Shown here: positions 1 to 11,310 of the stretch, in pieces
Layout of the letters: every line of letters starts with the position of its first letter
Numbering within the stretch: the first letter of the stretch is position 1
Origin: Capillimicrobium parvum
GTDB taxonomy: Bacteria; Actinomycetota; Thermoleophilia; Solirubrobacterales; Solirubrobacteraceae
DNA length: 64,000 bases
Direction: 5' to 3'
Assembly: GCF_021172045.1 (NCBI RefSeq)
Contig: NZ_CP087164.1
Location: forward strand, 4,092,001 to 4,156,000
Made by a program: the position numbers and the translations under genes
Notes under the pieces: generated by a model
Database searches by the model: none
Seen by the model: the letters and a program-made list of their open reading frames with translations, nothing else
What the model was told of the DNA's origin: nothing

Positions 1-1159
1 GGCTCAGCGAGCCGTTGACCGTCTTGCCCGCGTTGCAGAACTCCTGGATGCCGACCTTCAGACAGCCCGGGTCGTTGATCACCGTGCCCGTGTCGATGAC
101 GCCGTTGGCCAGCGCCGCCAGCGCGGTGATCGGCTTGAACGTCGACCCCGTCGGATACAGGCCGCCGGTGGCGCGGTCGAACAGCGGCGCGCCGTTCTCC
201 TCCGACGACAGCTCGTTGTACTTCTTCTGGGTGATCGGCTTGGCGAACACCGACGGGTCATAGCTCGGGAACGAGCCCATCGCGAGGACCTCGCCGTTGC
301 GCGGGTCCATCGCGACGAACGCGCCGGGCAGGCCGCCGCCCGCGGTCGCCACCGCCTCCTGGCCGGCCTTCTGCAGGTTGACGTCCAGCGACAGCTTCAG
401 GTTGCTGCCCGCGACCGGCTGTCGCCGGCGCAGCTCGCCCTTGAAGCCGCCCATGGAGTCGACCTGCAGCAGCTGCGCGCCGTCGCGGCCGCGCAGGTAG
501 CGGTCGTACTCCCACTCGATGCCGCTCTGGCCGACGATCGTCCCCTGCTTGACGCCCTTGAAGCGCTTGAGCTTGAGCTCCTCGGTGTCGATCTGCCCCA
601 CCGTGCCCAGCAGCTGAGCGGCCAGCGTGGTGTGCGGGTAGCGGCGCACGTACTGGTCGGTGACGGTCACCGCCGGGAACTGCCGCTTGCGCTCCTGCAG
701 GTAGTTGAGCACCGCCCGGGGCGCATCCAGGCTCAGCGTGACGTTCGCGTAGGGCAGCAGGCGGCGCTGCTGGTTGACCTCGCGCGAGATCTCGATCGGC
801 TTCATCCGCAGGACCTTCCCGAGCCGCAGGTACAGCAGCTTGCGCTCGGTGTTGTCCTTCGGCAGCCGGCCCGGCTCGAGCTGCACGACCGTGGCCTGGC
901 GGTTGGTCACCAGCGTCGCGCCGTTGCGGTCGGTGACGTCGCCCCGCGGCGCCTGGATGCGGATCTCGCGCACGCGGTTGTCGTTGGCCTGGGAGACGTA
1001 CTGGTCGCCGCTGAGGATCTCCAGGTACCAGAGCCGGAAGAACACGATCGCGAACATGACGAACGCGATGCCGCCGAACACCGCCACCCGCAGCGCGAGC
1101 TGCGGCGTGATGGCGGGCCGGCGGGGGTCGTCGCCGGGCGGTGGGGGCGCCGAGTTCAT
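1..1159 (-). CDS. mrdA: Penicillin-binding protein 2 (peptidoglycan transpeptidase), 3' end outside window
   Basis: Partial gene: the start and 386 codons are present and the stop lies beyond the left edge. PBP2 is the class B transpeptidase that cross-links peptidoglycan in the elongation complex. The translation starts MNSAPPPPGDD, has one membrane helix (about residues 25-45, VFGGIAFVMFAIVFF), then the dimerisation part with the APRGDVTDRNG motif typical of class B PBPs. The catalytic SxxK motif (STFK) is near residue 340; the SxN and KTG motifs fall outside the window. The ATG overlaps the mreD stop in a TGATG junction, so it is the last visible gene of mreB-mreC-mreD-PBP2. Confidence 0.95.
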   Translation of the reverse strand, partial: MNSAPPPPGDDPRRPAITPQLALRVAVFGGIAFVMFAIVFFRLWYLEILSGDQYVSQANDNRVREIRIQAPRGDVTDRNGATLVTNRQATVVQLEPGRLPKDNTERKLLYLRLGKVLRMKPIEISREVNQQRRLLPYANVTLSLDAPRAVLNYLQERKRQFPAVTVTDQYVRRYPHTTLAAQLLGTVGQIDTEELKLKRFKGVKQGTIVGQSGIEWEYDRYLRGRDGAQLLQVDSMGGFKGELRRRQPVAGSNLKLSLDVNLQKAGQEAVATAGGGLPGAFVAMDPRNGEVLAMGSFPSYDPSVFAKPITQKKYNELSSEENGAPLFDRATGGLYPTGSTFKPITALAALANGVIDTGTVINDPGCLKVGIQEFCNAGKTVNGSLS

Positions 1160-1731
1160 CATGCGCGCGAGAGGGGCGACAGGCCGCCGGTCGTGTAGGC
1201 CCGGCGCCGGCGGCGCTGCGGGTCGTCCGGCAGGGCGGGCAGCAGCCAGCGGCGGATCAGGGCGAAGACGGGCGCGGCCAGGATCGTGTTCAGGACGATG
1301 GTCGTGAGGATGTCGCGCAGCAGCAGCCAGCTGACCGGGGCGTCGACGCCGAGCATGAACTGCGCGAGCGAGTAGCCGATCGTCGCGATCGCGGTCGCGG
1401 CGGCGCCGGCGGCGATCGGGACCACCGCGCCCTGCGGGTCGCGCAGCTCGCGCAGCCGGCCGGCCCCGTAGCCGACCACGGTGTAGATCAGCGAGTTGAG
1501 GCCGAGCGTCTGGACGAGCGCGAGGTCGAGGAACAGCCCGATGCCGAAGCCGACGACCGCCCCGGTGATCGAGCCGGACAGCAGGCCGATCGACATCACC
1601 ACCAGCGGCGTGAGGTCGGCGCTCACGCCGAACAGCGACACCTGCGAGACGGCAACGATCTCGAGCATGGTCGCCACCACCGCCAGCACGACGACGCGGA
1701 AGACGAGCTTGCGGGTCGAGCCGCCCGTCAC
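1159..1731 (-). CDS. mreD: Rod shape-determining membrane protein MreD
   Basis: 190 aa, almost entirely hydrophobic, with about five membrane helices (for example VVLAVVATMLEIVAV and GAVVGFGIGLFLDLALVQ), as expected for MreD, the integral membrane part of the elongasome. It starts with GTG inside a GTGA overlap with the mreC stop and ends in a TGATG overlap with PBP2, so translation is probably coupled along the operon. Sequence conservation of MreD is low, so the call leans on topology, length and its place between mreC and PBP2. Confidence 0.9.
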   Translation of the reverse strand: MTGGSTRKLVFRVVVLAVVATMLEIVAVSQVSLFGVSADLTPLVVMSIGLLSGSITGAVVGFGIGLFLDLALVQTLGLNSLIYTVVGYGAGRLRELRDPQGAVVPIAAGAAATAIATIGYSLAQFMLGVDAPVSWLLLRDILTTIVLNTILAAPVFALIRRWLLPALPDDPQRRRRRAYTTGGLSPLSRA

Positions 1732-2591
1732 CCGCGCGCTCCCAGCGGGTCGGTCAGGACCTGCACGACGTCGAGGCGCCGCAGCTGGGCGAACGGCTTG
1801 ACGTGCACACGCTGGTAGACGTTGAGCTCGGTGTCGTCGACCTTCGTCACGCGGCCCACCGGCAGGCCGGGCGGGAACAGCGACTCGTAGCGCTGCGAGC
1901 GCGATCCGGCGGTGACGACGGTCTGGCCCGTCGCGATGCGGTCGCCGCGGCGGATGAACTCGAGCAGCAGGTCGTTCGGGTTGCCGACGGCGGGCTGCAC
2001 GACGCCCGCCACCCCGCTCTCGTTGACGACGGCGGACACGCCGCTCGTGTGGTCGGTGATGAGCGTGACGATGGCCGCGTTGCCCGTCGCGGAGGTCACC
2101 GTGCCGACGAGCCCGTCGCCGTTGATCACCGGCTGGTCGACGCGGACGCCGTCGCCGGTGCCCTTGTTGATCGAGACCGTCGAGTACCACAGGGTCGGCG
2201 AGCGCGTGATCACGCGCGCGGAGACCGGCGACATCTGGTCGACGCCGAGGTCCTTGTCGAGGCCCACGAGCTTGCGCAGCTGGTCGACCTCGCGGGCGGC
2301 CGCGGCGTTCGCGATCGCCTGGCGGCGGGTCTGCTCGAGCTCCTTGCGCAGCTTGTCGCGCTCGTCCTTGGCGTCGAACGTGTCGCCGAACCAGCCGAAG
2401 AGGTCGCGGACCGGCTTCAGCGCGCGGCTCGCCCCGTCCTGGATCGGCGAGACGACCTGGAGGAACCCGCGCTGCACGCTGTGCAGCGGGCTGCCGGCGC
2501 CTTCGCCGAAGTAAGCGGTGAGCAGGATCAGGGAGCAGACGACGAGCAGTCCGAGGACCATTCGTCGGCGGCGCACCGTCTTGTCGTACAC
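1728..2591 (-). CDS. mreC: Rod shape-determining protein MreC
   Basis: 287 aa. An N-terminal membrane anchor (residues 10-27, RMVLGLLVVCSLILLTAY) is followed by a coiled coil (about 70-105, KDERDKLRKELEQTRRQA) and then the beta-rich extracytoplasmic MreC domain (VITRSPTLWYSTVSINKG, then DGLVGTV repeats). MreC bridges MreB filaments in the cytoplasm to PBP2 outside. The GTG start has a GGAGAG Shine-Dalgarno 9 nt upstream. It lies 49 bp after mreB and overlaps mreD by 4 bp. Confidence 0.95.
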   Translation of the reverse strand: MYDKTVRRRRMVLGLLVVCSLILLTAYFGEGAGSPLHSVQRGFLQVVSPIQDGASRALKPVRDLFGWFGDTFDAKDERDKLRKELEQTRRQAIANAAAAREVDQLRKLVGLDKDLGVDQMSPVSARVITRSPTLWYSTVSINKGTGDGVRVDQPVINGDGLVGTVTSATGNAAIVTLITDHTSGVSAVVNESGVAGVVQPAVGNPNDLLLEFIRRGDRIATGQTVVTAGSRSQRYESLFPPGLPVGRVTKVDDTELNVYQRVHVKPFAQLRRLDVVQVLTDPLGARG

Positions 2592-2640
2592 GGCGAAAGT
2601 CTCTCCACGGGGGTTGAACCGCGCTTCGGCAGCACCATGA

Positions 2641-3720
<1,080 letters not shown>

Positions 3721-3750
3721 TCAGCGCCACGAGGGGCCGCGTCCGGGGGC

Positions 3751-3756
3751 AGTGTA
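3751..3756 (-). promoter_or_regulatory. -10 box of the mre operon
   Basis: TACACT on the minus strand, matching the actinobacterial TANNNT -10 consensus, 60 bp before the mreB ATG. It would give a leader of roughly 50 nt. No convincing -35 is seen. The mreB-maf gap holds no other coding sequence. Confidence 0.5.
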
Positions 3757-3818
3757 GCGGTTGGCCACGCCCGCCCTAGACCGGAAAAGTGCTGGATTCC
3801 ATAAGGTCGCCTCCGCGT

Positions 3819-4409
3819 CTACCGGCTCGCGTCGAGCAGGTCGAGCAGGGCGGCGACCGGCAGGCCGACGACGTTGAGGTAGTCGCCCTCGATCGCTTCC
3901 ACGAGCGCCGCGCCCCGGCCCTGGATGGCGTAGCCGCCGGCCCGGTCGCGCCACTCGCCGCTGGCGAGGTACCAGTCGAGCAGGGCGTCGTCGACCTCGC
4001 GGAACGCGACCTTCGTGACGGCGATGGTCGCGTGGTCGTCGAGCACCAGGCCGCTGATGACGTCGTGGGTGCGTCCGGACAGCGCCCGCAGGGTGGCCCG
4101 GGCGTGGGGCTCGTCGCGCGGCTTGCCGTAGATGGCGCCGTCGAGGGCGACGAGCGTGTCGACGGCGAGCACGTGCTCGCCGTCGATCGCCGCGTGCTTG
4201 CGGCGGGCGTTCTCGAGGGCGACCACGTGCGGGTCACCCTGCGCGAGCTCGTCGACGTCGGCCGGGCGCACCTCGAAGGGCACGCCGAGCTGCTCGAGGA
4301 TCGCCCGCCGCTGGGGCGAGCGGCTCGCGAGGACGAGCGGATACGGCAGGGGGGCCCACCTCTGGCCGGCAGCGTTCACCTTCGTGCCTTCAGCGTCGCG
4401 GCCGGCCAT
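3819..4409 (-). CDS. maf: Maf/Ham1-type nucleoside triphosphate pyrophosphatase
   Basis: 196 aa. Maf proteins hydrolyse non-canonical or UTP/dTTP-type nucleotides to monophosphates and are linked to cell-division control. The signature LVLASRSPQRRAILEQLG lies near residue 25, then the VALENARRKHAAI, DTLV and GKP segments and the C-terminal YAIQGRGAALVEAIEGDYLNVVGLP region typical of the family (quoted in part: GRGAALVEAIEGDY). The reading frame is open further upstream, but the ATG at 4409 is preferred because AGGGGG sits 6 nt before it and the length then matches the family. Maf genes often lie next to mreBCD, as here. Confidence 0.93.
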   Translation of the reverse strand: MAGRDAEGTKVNAAGQRWAPLPYPLVLASRSPQRRAILEQLGVPFEVRPADVDELAQGDPHVVALENARRKHAAIDGEHVLAVDTLVALDGAIYGKPRDEPHARATLRALSGRTHDVISGLVLDDHATIAVTKVAFREVDDALLDWYLASGEWRDRAGGYAIQGRGAALVEAIEGDYLNVVGLPVAALLDLLDASR

Positions 4410-4587
4410 CGGCACCCCCTGGGCTAGTACACCCATCCGCAAGTTCTTCGGGTCTCGGCGGCGCTCGCACGCGTCGGACGGCGGTCGCCGACCGCACACA
4501 TACCGCCAGCATGCGAGCGGCCGGCGACCGCCCCCAGCCACGCACGATCATCCACCGAATACCTCGAAGAACCTCCGGACGGCCGCA

Positions 4588-4992
4588 CTAGAGGTTCGGG
4601 AAGAACAGCTTCGCCTCACGCTCGGCGGACTCGGGCGAGTCCGACCCATGGACCATGTTCTGGCCGACCTCGATGGCGAAGTCACCGCGGATCGAGCCGG
4701 TGGCCGCCTCGAGCGGGTTCGTGGCGCCGATGACCTGGCGGGCGGCCTTCACGGCGTCCTGGCCCTCGAGGACGAGCGCGACGAGCGGGCCGGACGTGAT
4801 GAACTCGACCAGCTCGCCGAAGAACGGCTTGCCCTCGTGCTCGGCGTAGTGCTGCCTGGCGATCGCCTCGTCGAGCGTGCGCTGCTCCAGCGCGACGAGC
4901 CGCAGGCCCTTGCGCTCGAAGCGGGCGATGATCTCGCCGGTCAGCCCGCGCTTGAACGCATCCGGCTTGACCAGGATGAGGGTCCGGTCCAC
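4588..4992 (-). CDS. ndk: Nucleoside diphosphate kinase
   Basis: 134 aa, canonical NDK length. It transfers the gamma phosphate from ATP to NDPs through a phospho-histidine. The N terminus ([16 protein letters not shown]) and the active-site segment [20 protein letters not shown], with the catalytic His, are intact. The GTG start has an AAGGAG Shine-Dalgarno 6 nt upstream. The 178-bp gap to maf contains GC-rich inverted repeats (around 4483-4498) but no gene. Confidence 0.97.
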   Translation of the reverse strand: MDRTLILVKPDAFKRGLTGEIIARFERKGLRLVALEQRTLDEAIARQHYAEHEGKPFFGELVEFITSGPLVALVLEGQDAVKAARQVIGATNPLEAATGSIRGDFAIEVGQNMVHGSDSPESAEREAKLFFPNL

Positions 4993-5030
4993 TGGTGTCT
5001 CCTTCTGGGGGTCTCTTGGGAAGGCGCCAG

Positions 5031-5036
5031 ACGATA
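5031..5036 (-). promoter_or_regulatory. -10 box of ndk
   Basis: TATCGT on the minus strand 39 bp upstream of the ndk GTG. It fits TANNNT and leaves a leader of about 30 nt that carries the Shine-Dalgarno AAGGAG. Confidence 0.4.
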
Positions 5037-5090
5037 GACGCCGCCCTCGTCACCGCCCGGCGCGGGCGCCGCGATGCGGCGCGGCGTCCC

Positions 5091-5642
5091 CTACGGCTCG
5101 GACGTGACGTCGAACGCGGCGGTCTCGCCGAGCTCTGGGTGCTCGCGCTCGTCGCGCTCCTCGCGACGGCGCCGGCGGCGCGAGGCGGTCGGCTGGACCG
5201 CGCCCGGCACCTCGGTCTCGCAGAACGGGCAGATCGGCCACTCGGGGTCGAGCGGCTTCTGGCAGTTCACGCACGGGTCCTTCAGGCGCCGCATGCAGCT
5301 CGGGCAGCGCAGGAACTCGCGCTGCACCGGGTAGTCGCAATGCGGGCAGAGCTGGTGGTCGAGCTCGACCATGCGCGCCTCGGCGGCCTGGATCTCGAGC
5401 TCGCGTTCGCGCACGTCGTCGAGGAACTCCGGCGGGCGCACGATCATGTAGACGATCGTCCCGACGAACGGGAAGAGGCTCGCCGCGGTCGCGCATCCGA
5501 CGAGCATGGGATCCGCGATCCGGCGCCGCGCGTCCGCGTTCGTCCAGTAGATCAGGGCGAACCAGATGACGACGAGAAAGAGGATCAGGAGGTTGACGGC
5601 GAGATTGACCCCGTCGTTGTTGATCCCGAAGACTGCGAGCAT
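5091..5642 (-). CDS. Membrane protein with double zinc ribbon
   Basis: 183 aa, function unknown. Two N-terminal membrane helices (VNLAVNLLILFLVVIWFALI and MLVGCATAASLFPFVGTIVY) are followed by a soluble part with three or four CxxC pairs (CPHC, CPSC, CVNC, CPFC), the pattern of a tandem zinc ribbon, then an Arg/Glu-rich tail. It sits between ndk and folC and probably faces the cytoplasm. The ATG at 5642 is preferred; a TTG three codons upstream is possible. Confident as a gene; the role is not known. Confidence 0.85.
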   Translation of the reverse strand: MLAVFGINNDGVNLAVNLLILFLVVIWFALIYWTNADARRRIADPMLVGCATAASLFPFVGTIVYMIVRPPEFLDDVRERELEIQAAEARMVELDHQLCPHCDYPVQREFLRCPSCMRRLKDPCVNCQKPLDPEWPICPFCETEVPGAVQPTASRRRRRREERDEREHPELGETAAFDVTSEP

Positions 5643-5653
5643 GGCGTCCAAGG

Positions 5654-5770
5654 CTAGAGGAAGAGTCGGCCGAATCCGTATCCGATGGCGAAGAAGACCA
5701 GGATCACCAAGGCCACGATGAAGGCCACGGCGGCGATCATGGCGATGACGGATGGTCCTTCGTCGTTCAC
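5654..5770 (-). CDS. 38-aa single-span membrane peptide coupled to folC
   Basis: A very small frame that starts with GTG inside a GTGA overlap with the folC stop and ends 11 bp before the zinc-ribbon membrane protein. It encodes VNDEGPS, one long hydrophobic helix (VIAMIAAVAFIVALVILVFF) and the tail GYGFGRLFL. The overlap, the perfect transmembrane profile and its place in the operon argue for a real small protein. No family is recognised. It could act with the neighbouring membrane protein; this is only inference. Confidence 0.6.
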   Translation of the reverse strand: MNDEGPSVIAMIAAVAFIVALVILVFFAIGYGFGRLFL

Positions 5771-7050
5771 AGCGTAGACCCTGCTTTTCCGGGGTCGGTT
5801 CGCAGCAGATCCGCGATCAGATAGATCGATCCGGTCACGAGCACGGCGCCATTCTCCGCGCCCGCCGCCTCGCGCGCCACCGCGAGCGCCCGGCGGGGGT
5901 CGGCCACGCCCCGGACGTCCGTCGCACCGACCTGCCGCGCCAGCGACTCCAGCGTCGCGGGCGACAGCGCCCGTGGGTTCGCGTTCGACGTCGCGACGAC
6001 CCGGCGGGCGAGCGGCACCACCTGGCGCAGCATCTCGCCCGCGTCCTTGTCGTCGAGGATCGACAGCACGAGCGTCAACGGCCGCCCCGCGAGCTCCTCG
6101 CGCACGGTCTCCGCCAGCGCCACCATGCCGCCCGGGTTGTGGGCGCCGTCGAGGAACGTCGGCGGGTCGGCGGAGAGCTGCTCGAACCGGCCCGGCACCA
6201 GCGTGCCGGCCGCCGCCGCCATGACCGCAGCCTCGTCGAGCCCACCCAGGTACGCCTCGGCGGCCGCCCGCGCCACCGCGAAGTTGCGGCGCTGGAAGCC
6301 GCCCCGGGCCGCCAACTCGACAGCGTCGCCCGCGGCGCCCGCCGACGCGACGACCAGCCGGGCGTCGACCCGGCGCGCCTCGTCCATCGCGTCGGGGTGC
6401 AGGTCCGGCCCCACGACCAGCGTCGAGCCCGGCCGCACCACCGCGAGCTTCTCGCGCGCGATGTCGCGCACCGTCGGCCCCAGCCAGCGCGTGTGCTCCA
6501 GCCCCACGTTGGTCAGGACGGCCACGCGCGAGTCGAGCACGTTCGTGGCGTCCCAGCGCCCGCCGAGGCCCGCCTCGATGACCGCCACGTCGACCTCGCG
6601 GCGCGCCATCTCCGAGAACGTCGCCGCCGTCAGCGCCTCGAACTGCGTGACGCGATCGTCCTCGCCCAGCGTCCGGTCGACCTTCGCCGCCGCCCCGGCC
6701 GCTCGCTGCACGGCGGCCGCGAACGCATCGGGCGACACGTCCTGCTCCCCGATCCGCACCCGTTCGCCGAAGCGCACGAGATGCGGCGACAGGTACGCCC
6801 CCGTGCACAGCCCGTGGCGCTCCAGGATCGCCGCGATCATGCGCACGGTCGAGGACTTGCCGTTCGTGCCCACGACGTGCACGGAGCCGAACCGCTGCTG
6901 CGGCTCGCCGAGCGTCAGCAGCAGGCGGCGCATGCGGTCCAGCCCGAACCGCATGCCGAACAGCTCGAGGCCGAGCAGGTACCCCTCGGCCTGGTCCTCG
7001 GTCCAGCAGGGCGCGGCGCCCGCCGCGCCGGGCGGATGGGCCGGGTTCAA
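5767..7050 (-). CDS. folC: Dihydrofolate synthase / folylpolyglutamate synthase
   Basis: 427 aa. FolC adds glutamate to dihydropteroate and folates in an ATP-dependent Mur-ligase-type reaction. The P-loop VVGTNGKSSTVRMIAAIL is near residue 60, followed by YLSPHLV, the AVIEAGLGGRWDATN segment, and DGAHNPGGM in the C-terminal ligase domain. The most likely start is TTG at 7050, overlapping the valS stop in a TTGA junction; no better start with a ribosome site is seen. It lies downstream of valS, as in many Gram-positive bacteria. Confidence 0.93.
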   Translation of the reverse strand: MNPAHPPGAAGAAPCWTEDQAEGYLLGLELFGMRFGLDRMRRLLLTLGEPQQRFGSVHVVGTNGKSSTVRMIAAILERHGLCTGAYLSPHLVRFGERVRIGEQDVSPDAFAAAVQRAAGAAAKVDRTLGEDDRVTQFEALTAATFSEMARREVDVAVIEAGLGGRWDATNVLDSRVAVLTNVGLEHTRWLGPTVRDIAREKLAVVRPGSTLVVGPDLHPDAMDEARRVDARLVVASAGAAGDAVELAARGGFQRRNFAVARAAAEAYLGGLDEAAVMAAAAGTLVPGRFEQLSADPPTFLDGAHNPGGMVALAETVREELAGRPLTLVLSILDDKDAGEMLRQVVPLARRVVATSNANPRALSPATLESLARQVGATDVRGVADPRRALAVAREAAGAENGAVLVTGSIYLIADLLRTDPGKAGSTL

Positions 7051-9590
7051 AGCTCCGCGAGCTCCTGGCGCAGGCGCTCGAGCTTGTCGCGCTCGGCCTG
7101 GACGACGGCGGCCGGCGCCTTGCCCACGAAGCCCTGGTTGGCGAGCTTGCCCTCCGCGCGGCGGATCTCGGCCTGGAGCTCCGTGCGCTGCTCCGCCAGG
7201 CGCCGCGAGTGCGCCTCGAGGTCGACCGCGTCCGAGCGCAGCACGGCGACGGCACCGCCCGGGACGGGGATCGTGGCGACCGCCTCGCCCCCGTCCGCGG
7301 ACAGCTCGAGGCGCGCGAGCAGCGCGATGCCCGCCGCGATGTCGTCGTAGCCGGCCGCGTCCAGGCGCGCCGGCAGCCGCGGCCCGGGCGGCACGCCGAC
7401 CGCCTGGCGCCAGCCGCGCACGGCCTGCACCGCCTCGAACTGGCGCTCGACCGCCTCCTCGGCCTCCGGGTCCAGCAGCGCGTCGTCGGCGGCCGGGTAC
7501 GGCGCCGCCGCCAGGAGATCCGGCCGCTGCACGCCCGCCGGCAGCAGCGCCCAGATCTCCTCGGTGACGAACGGGATGATGGGATGCGCCATCGCCAGCG
7601 TCTCGGTCAGCACGTGCAGCAGCGTGGCCTGCACGTCGTCGTCGTCGAGGCGCGGCTTGACGAGCTCGATGTAGCGGTCGCACAGCTCGTCGAAGACGAA
7701 CTCGTAGAGGCCGAGCGCCGCGCGGTGGAACTCGAAGGCCTCGATCGCCTCGCGCGTCGCCCGCTTGGCCCGCTGCAGGCGCGACAGGATCCAGCGGTCC
7801 TCGACCGCGCCGGCGACCGGCGCGGGCTCGACTCCGTCGCCGACCCGGAGCAGCATGAACCGCGAGGCGTTGAACAGCTTGTTCGCCAGCCGCTGGCCCT
7901 GCTCGACCTTCTCGGCGCTGTAGCGCACGTCCTGGGTCGACGACATCGCGAGCAGGCCGAAGCGCGTCGCGTCGGCGCCGTGGGCGTCGATGACGTCGAG
8001 CGGGTCGATCCCGGTGCCCAGCGACTTGCTCATCCGCCGCCCGTCGGGCGCCTGGATGACCGAGTGGATGTAGACCCGGGAGAACGGGATCTCCTCGCGG
8101 AACTCGAGGCCCATCATGATCATCCGCGCGACCCAGAGGAAGATGATGTCGCGCGCCGTCGAGAGCACGTCGGTCGGGTAGAACGCGCGCAGCTGGGGCG
8201 TGTCCTGCGGCCAGCCGAGCGTCGCGAACGGCCACAGCGCCGAGGAGAACCACGTGTCGAGGACGTCGGGATCGCGCTCCCAGCCCTCCCCGGGCGGCTC
8301 CTGGAGCCCGCAGTAGACCTCGTCGTCGCGGTACCAGACGGGGATCTGGTGGCCCCACCACAGCTGGCGCGAGACGCACCACGGGCGGATCTCCGACATC
8401 CACTGCAGGTAGACCCGCTCCCAGCGCTCCGGGACGAACCGCACGCGCCCGTCGCGCACCGCCTCGATCGCCGGCGCGGCCAGCGGCTCCATGCGCATGA
8501 ACCACTGCAGCGAGACGAGCGGCTCCACCCGCTCCCCCGAGCGATGGCTGAACGGCACCTCGTGCACGTACTCCTCGCGTGCGCGGATCAGGCCCTCGGC
8601 CTCGAGGCGGCTGACGACGCGGTCGCGCGCCTCCATCACGGTCAGCCCGGCGAAGTCCTCGCCCGCCTCCTCGTTCATCCGGCCGTTCTCGCCGATGACG
8701 GTGATCTCGTCGAGCCCGTGGGCGCGGCCGATCTCGAAGTCGTTGGGGTCGTGGCCCGGCGTGATCTTCAACACGCCGGTGCCGAAGTCGGTCTTGACGT
8801 ACTCGTCGGCGATGATCGGCAGGCGGCGCCCGACGATCGGCAGGATCGCGGTGCGGCCGATGACGTCGCGGTAGCGCTCGTCGGCCGGGTTGACGGCGAC
8901 CGCGGTGTCGGCCAGCATCGTCTCCGGGCGCACGGTGGCCACGACGAGCTCGCCGCCGCCCTCGAGCGGGTAGGCGATCGAGTACAGCGTGTCGGTGACC
9001 TCGCGCGGGTCGACCTCGAGGTCGCTGATCGCCGAGCGCAGCCCCGGATCCCAGTTGACGATCCGGTTGTCGCGGTAGATCAGGCCCTTGTCGTAGAGGG
9101 CGACGAAGACCTTCAGGACGGCTTCGACGTAGCCCTCGTCGAGCGTGAAGCGCTCGCCGTCGTAGTCGCAGGAGGCGCCCAGCCGCTTGAGCTGCTCGAT
9201 GATCGTCGAGCCGTACTGCTCGCGCCACTCCCACACCCGCTCGACGAACGCCTCGCGGCCCAACTCCTGGCGCGAGGTCCCCTCGCGGCCGAGGAGCGTC
9301 TCGACCTGCTTCTGGGTGGCGATCCCGGCGTGGTCGGTGCCGAGGATCCACTTCGTCCGCCTGCCCTCCATCCGGGCCAGGCGGATCAGCGTGTCCTGGA
9401 TCGTCGAGTTCAGCGCGTGACCCATGTGCAGCGCGCCGGTGACGTTCGGCGGCGGGATCGCGATCGAGTAGTTCTCGTCCGGCGTGCCCTCAGGCTCGGG
9501 CGAGAAGAGGCCCGACTCCAGCCAGCGTTTGGTGATGCGCGGCTCCACCTCGGCGGGCTCGAAGCGCGTGCGGGACTCCAGGTCGCTCAT
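7047..9590 (-). CDS. valS: Valyl-tRNA synthetase
   Basis: 847 aa. A class I aminoacyl-tRNA synthetase that charges tRNA-Val and edits threonine. It shows the N-terminal PPPNVTGALHMGHALN block (HIGH-type motif HMGH), the WILGTDHAGIATQ and CP1 editing regions, the KMSKS-type loop RRMSKSLGTGIDP near residue 520, and a C-terminal coiled-coil arm (RLAEQRTELQAEIRRAEGKL). A TACACT box 11 nt upstream suggests a very short leader. folC follows with a 4-bp overlap. Confidence 0.97.
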   Translation of the reverse strand: MSDLESRTRFEPAEVEPRITKRWLESGLFSPEPEGTPDENYSIAIPPPNVTGALHMGHALNSTIQDTLIRLARMEGRRTKWILGTDHAGIATQKQVETLLGREGTSRQELGREAFVERVWEWREQYGSTIIEQLKRLGASCDYDGERFTLDEGYVEAVLKVFVALYDKGLIYRDNRIVNWDPGLRSAISDLEVDPREVTDTLYSIAYPLEGGGELVVATVRPETMLADTAVAVNPADERYRDVIGRTAILPIVGRRLPIIADEYVKTDFGTGVLKITPGHDPNDFEIGRAHGLDEITVIGENGRMNEEAGEDFAGLTVMEARDRVVSRLEAEGLIRAREEYVHEVPFSHRSGERVEPLVSLQWFMRMEPLAAPAIEAVRDGRVRFVPERWERVYLQWMSEIRPWCVSRQLWWGHQIPVWYRDDEVYCGLQEPPGEGWERDPDVLDTWFSSALWPFATLGWPQDTPQLRAFYPTDVLSTARDIIFLWVARMIMMGLEFREEIPFSRVYIHSVIQAPDGRRMSKSLGTGIDPLDVIDAHGADATRFGLLAMSSTQDVRYSAEKVEQGQRLANKLFNASRFMLLRVGDGVEPAPVAGAVEDRWILSRLQRAKRATREAIEAFEFHRAALGLYEFVFDELCDRYIELVKPRLDDDDVQATLLHVLTETLAMAHPIIPFVTEEIWALLPAGVQRPDLLAAAPYPAADDALLDPEAEEAVERQFEAVQAVRGWRQAVGVPPGPRLPARLDAAGYDDIAAGIALLARLELSADGGEAVATIPVPGGAVAVLRSDAVDLEAHSRRLAEQRTELQAEIRRAEGKLANQGFVGKAPAAVVQAERDKLERLRQELAEL

Positions 9591-9601
9591 GTGAGCGATG
9601 G

Positions 9602-9607
9602 AGTGTA
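9602..9607 (-). promoter_or_regulatory. -10 box of valS-folC
   Basis: TACACT on the minus strand, 11 nt before the valS ATG, so the transcript would carry only about 4 nt of leader. No T-box or other leader fits in the gap to the next gene. Confidence 0.5.
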
Positions 9608-9616
9608 GATGTGGGG

Positions 9617-9886
9617 TCAGTGCCCCCGGCGGCCGCGGCCGAACATCATCCGCGGACCCGCGGCGCGCAGGAAGCGCCCGAGCTCGAGCTGGCCCGCGAT
9701 CCGCCGCAGCTCGTCCTTGTCGCCGGCGGTGATGTTCTGCGGCCGGCCCTTCGAACGCCGCACGATGTCGACGACACGGCGGCGGTCCTCCGGCGACGTG
9801 ACCTCGGTGAGGTGGCCGTAGCCCATCCGCGCCACCTCGAACAGCAGCAACCAGGACACCTTCCGGCGCAGCGACAGCAATCCCAT
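9617..9886 (-). CDS. Conserved small basic protein, unknown function
   Basis: 89 aa, rich in Arg and Lys (MGLLSLRRKVSWLLLFEVAR ... RRVVDIVRRSKGRPQNIT), with a short amphipathic or hydrophobic N-terminal stretch and a C-terminal tail GRGRRGH. No known domain is recognised. The ATG at 9886 is chosen over an upstream in-frame ATG because the upstream part is low-complexity. It sits alone between clpX and valS. Confidence 0.65.
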   Translation of the reverse strand: MGLLSLRRKVSWLLLFEVARMGYGHLTEVTSPEDRRRVVDIVRRSKGRPQNITAGDKDELRRIAGQLELGRFLRAAGPRMMFGRGRRGH

Positions 9887-9994
9887 GCCGACGCGACTAC
9901 CCGGCGCCCGCGGCCGGTGAACACACGCGGGCCCGCCTCCCACCGGGAGAGGCTGCAAGCCCACCTTGCGTGCCGCGGGCCGGTGTCGGCACCG

Positions 9995-11272
<1,278 letters not shown>

Positions 11273-11310
11273 TCGTTCTGAAGCGACAGCGTTCCCGCTC
11301 GATCTCGAAG

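Noticed and set aside
4483-4498. GC-rich palindrome in the maf-ndk gap as an ndk terminator
   Set aside because: Several short overlapping inverted repeats are possible here by base composition alone and none has a clear stem advantage or T run.
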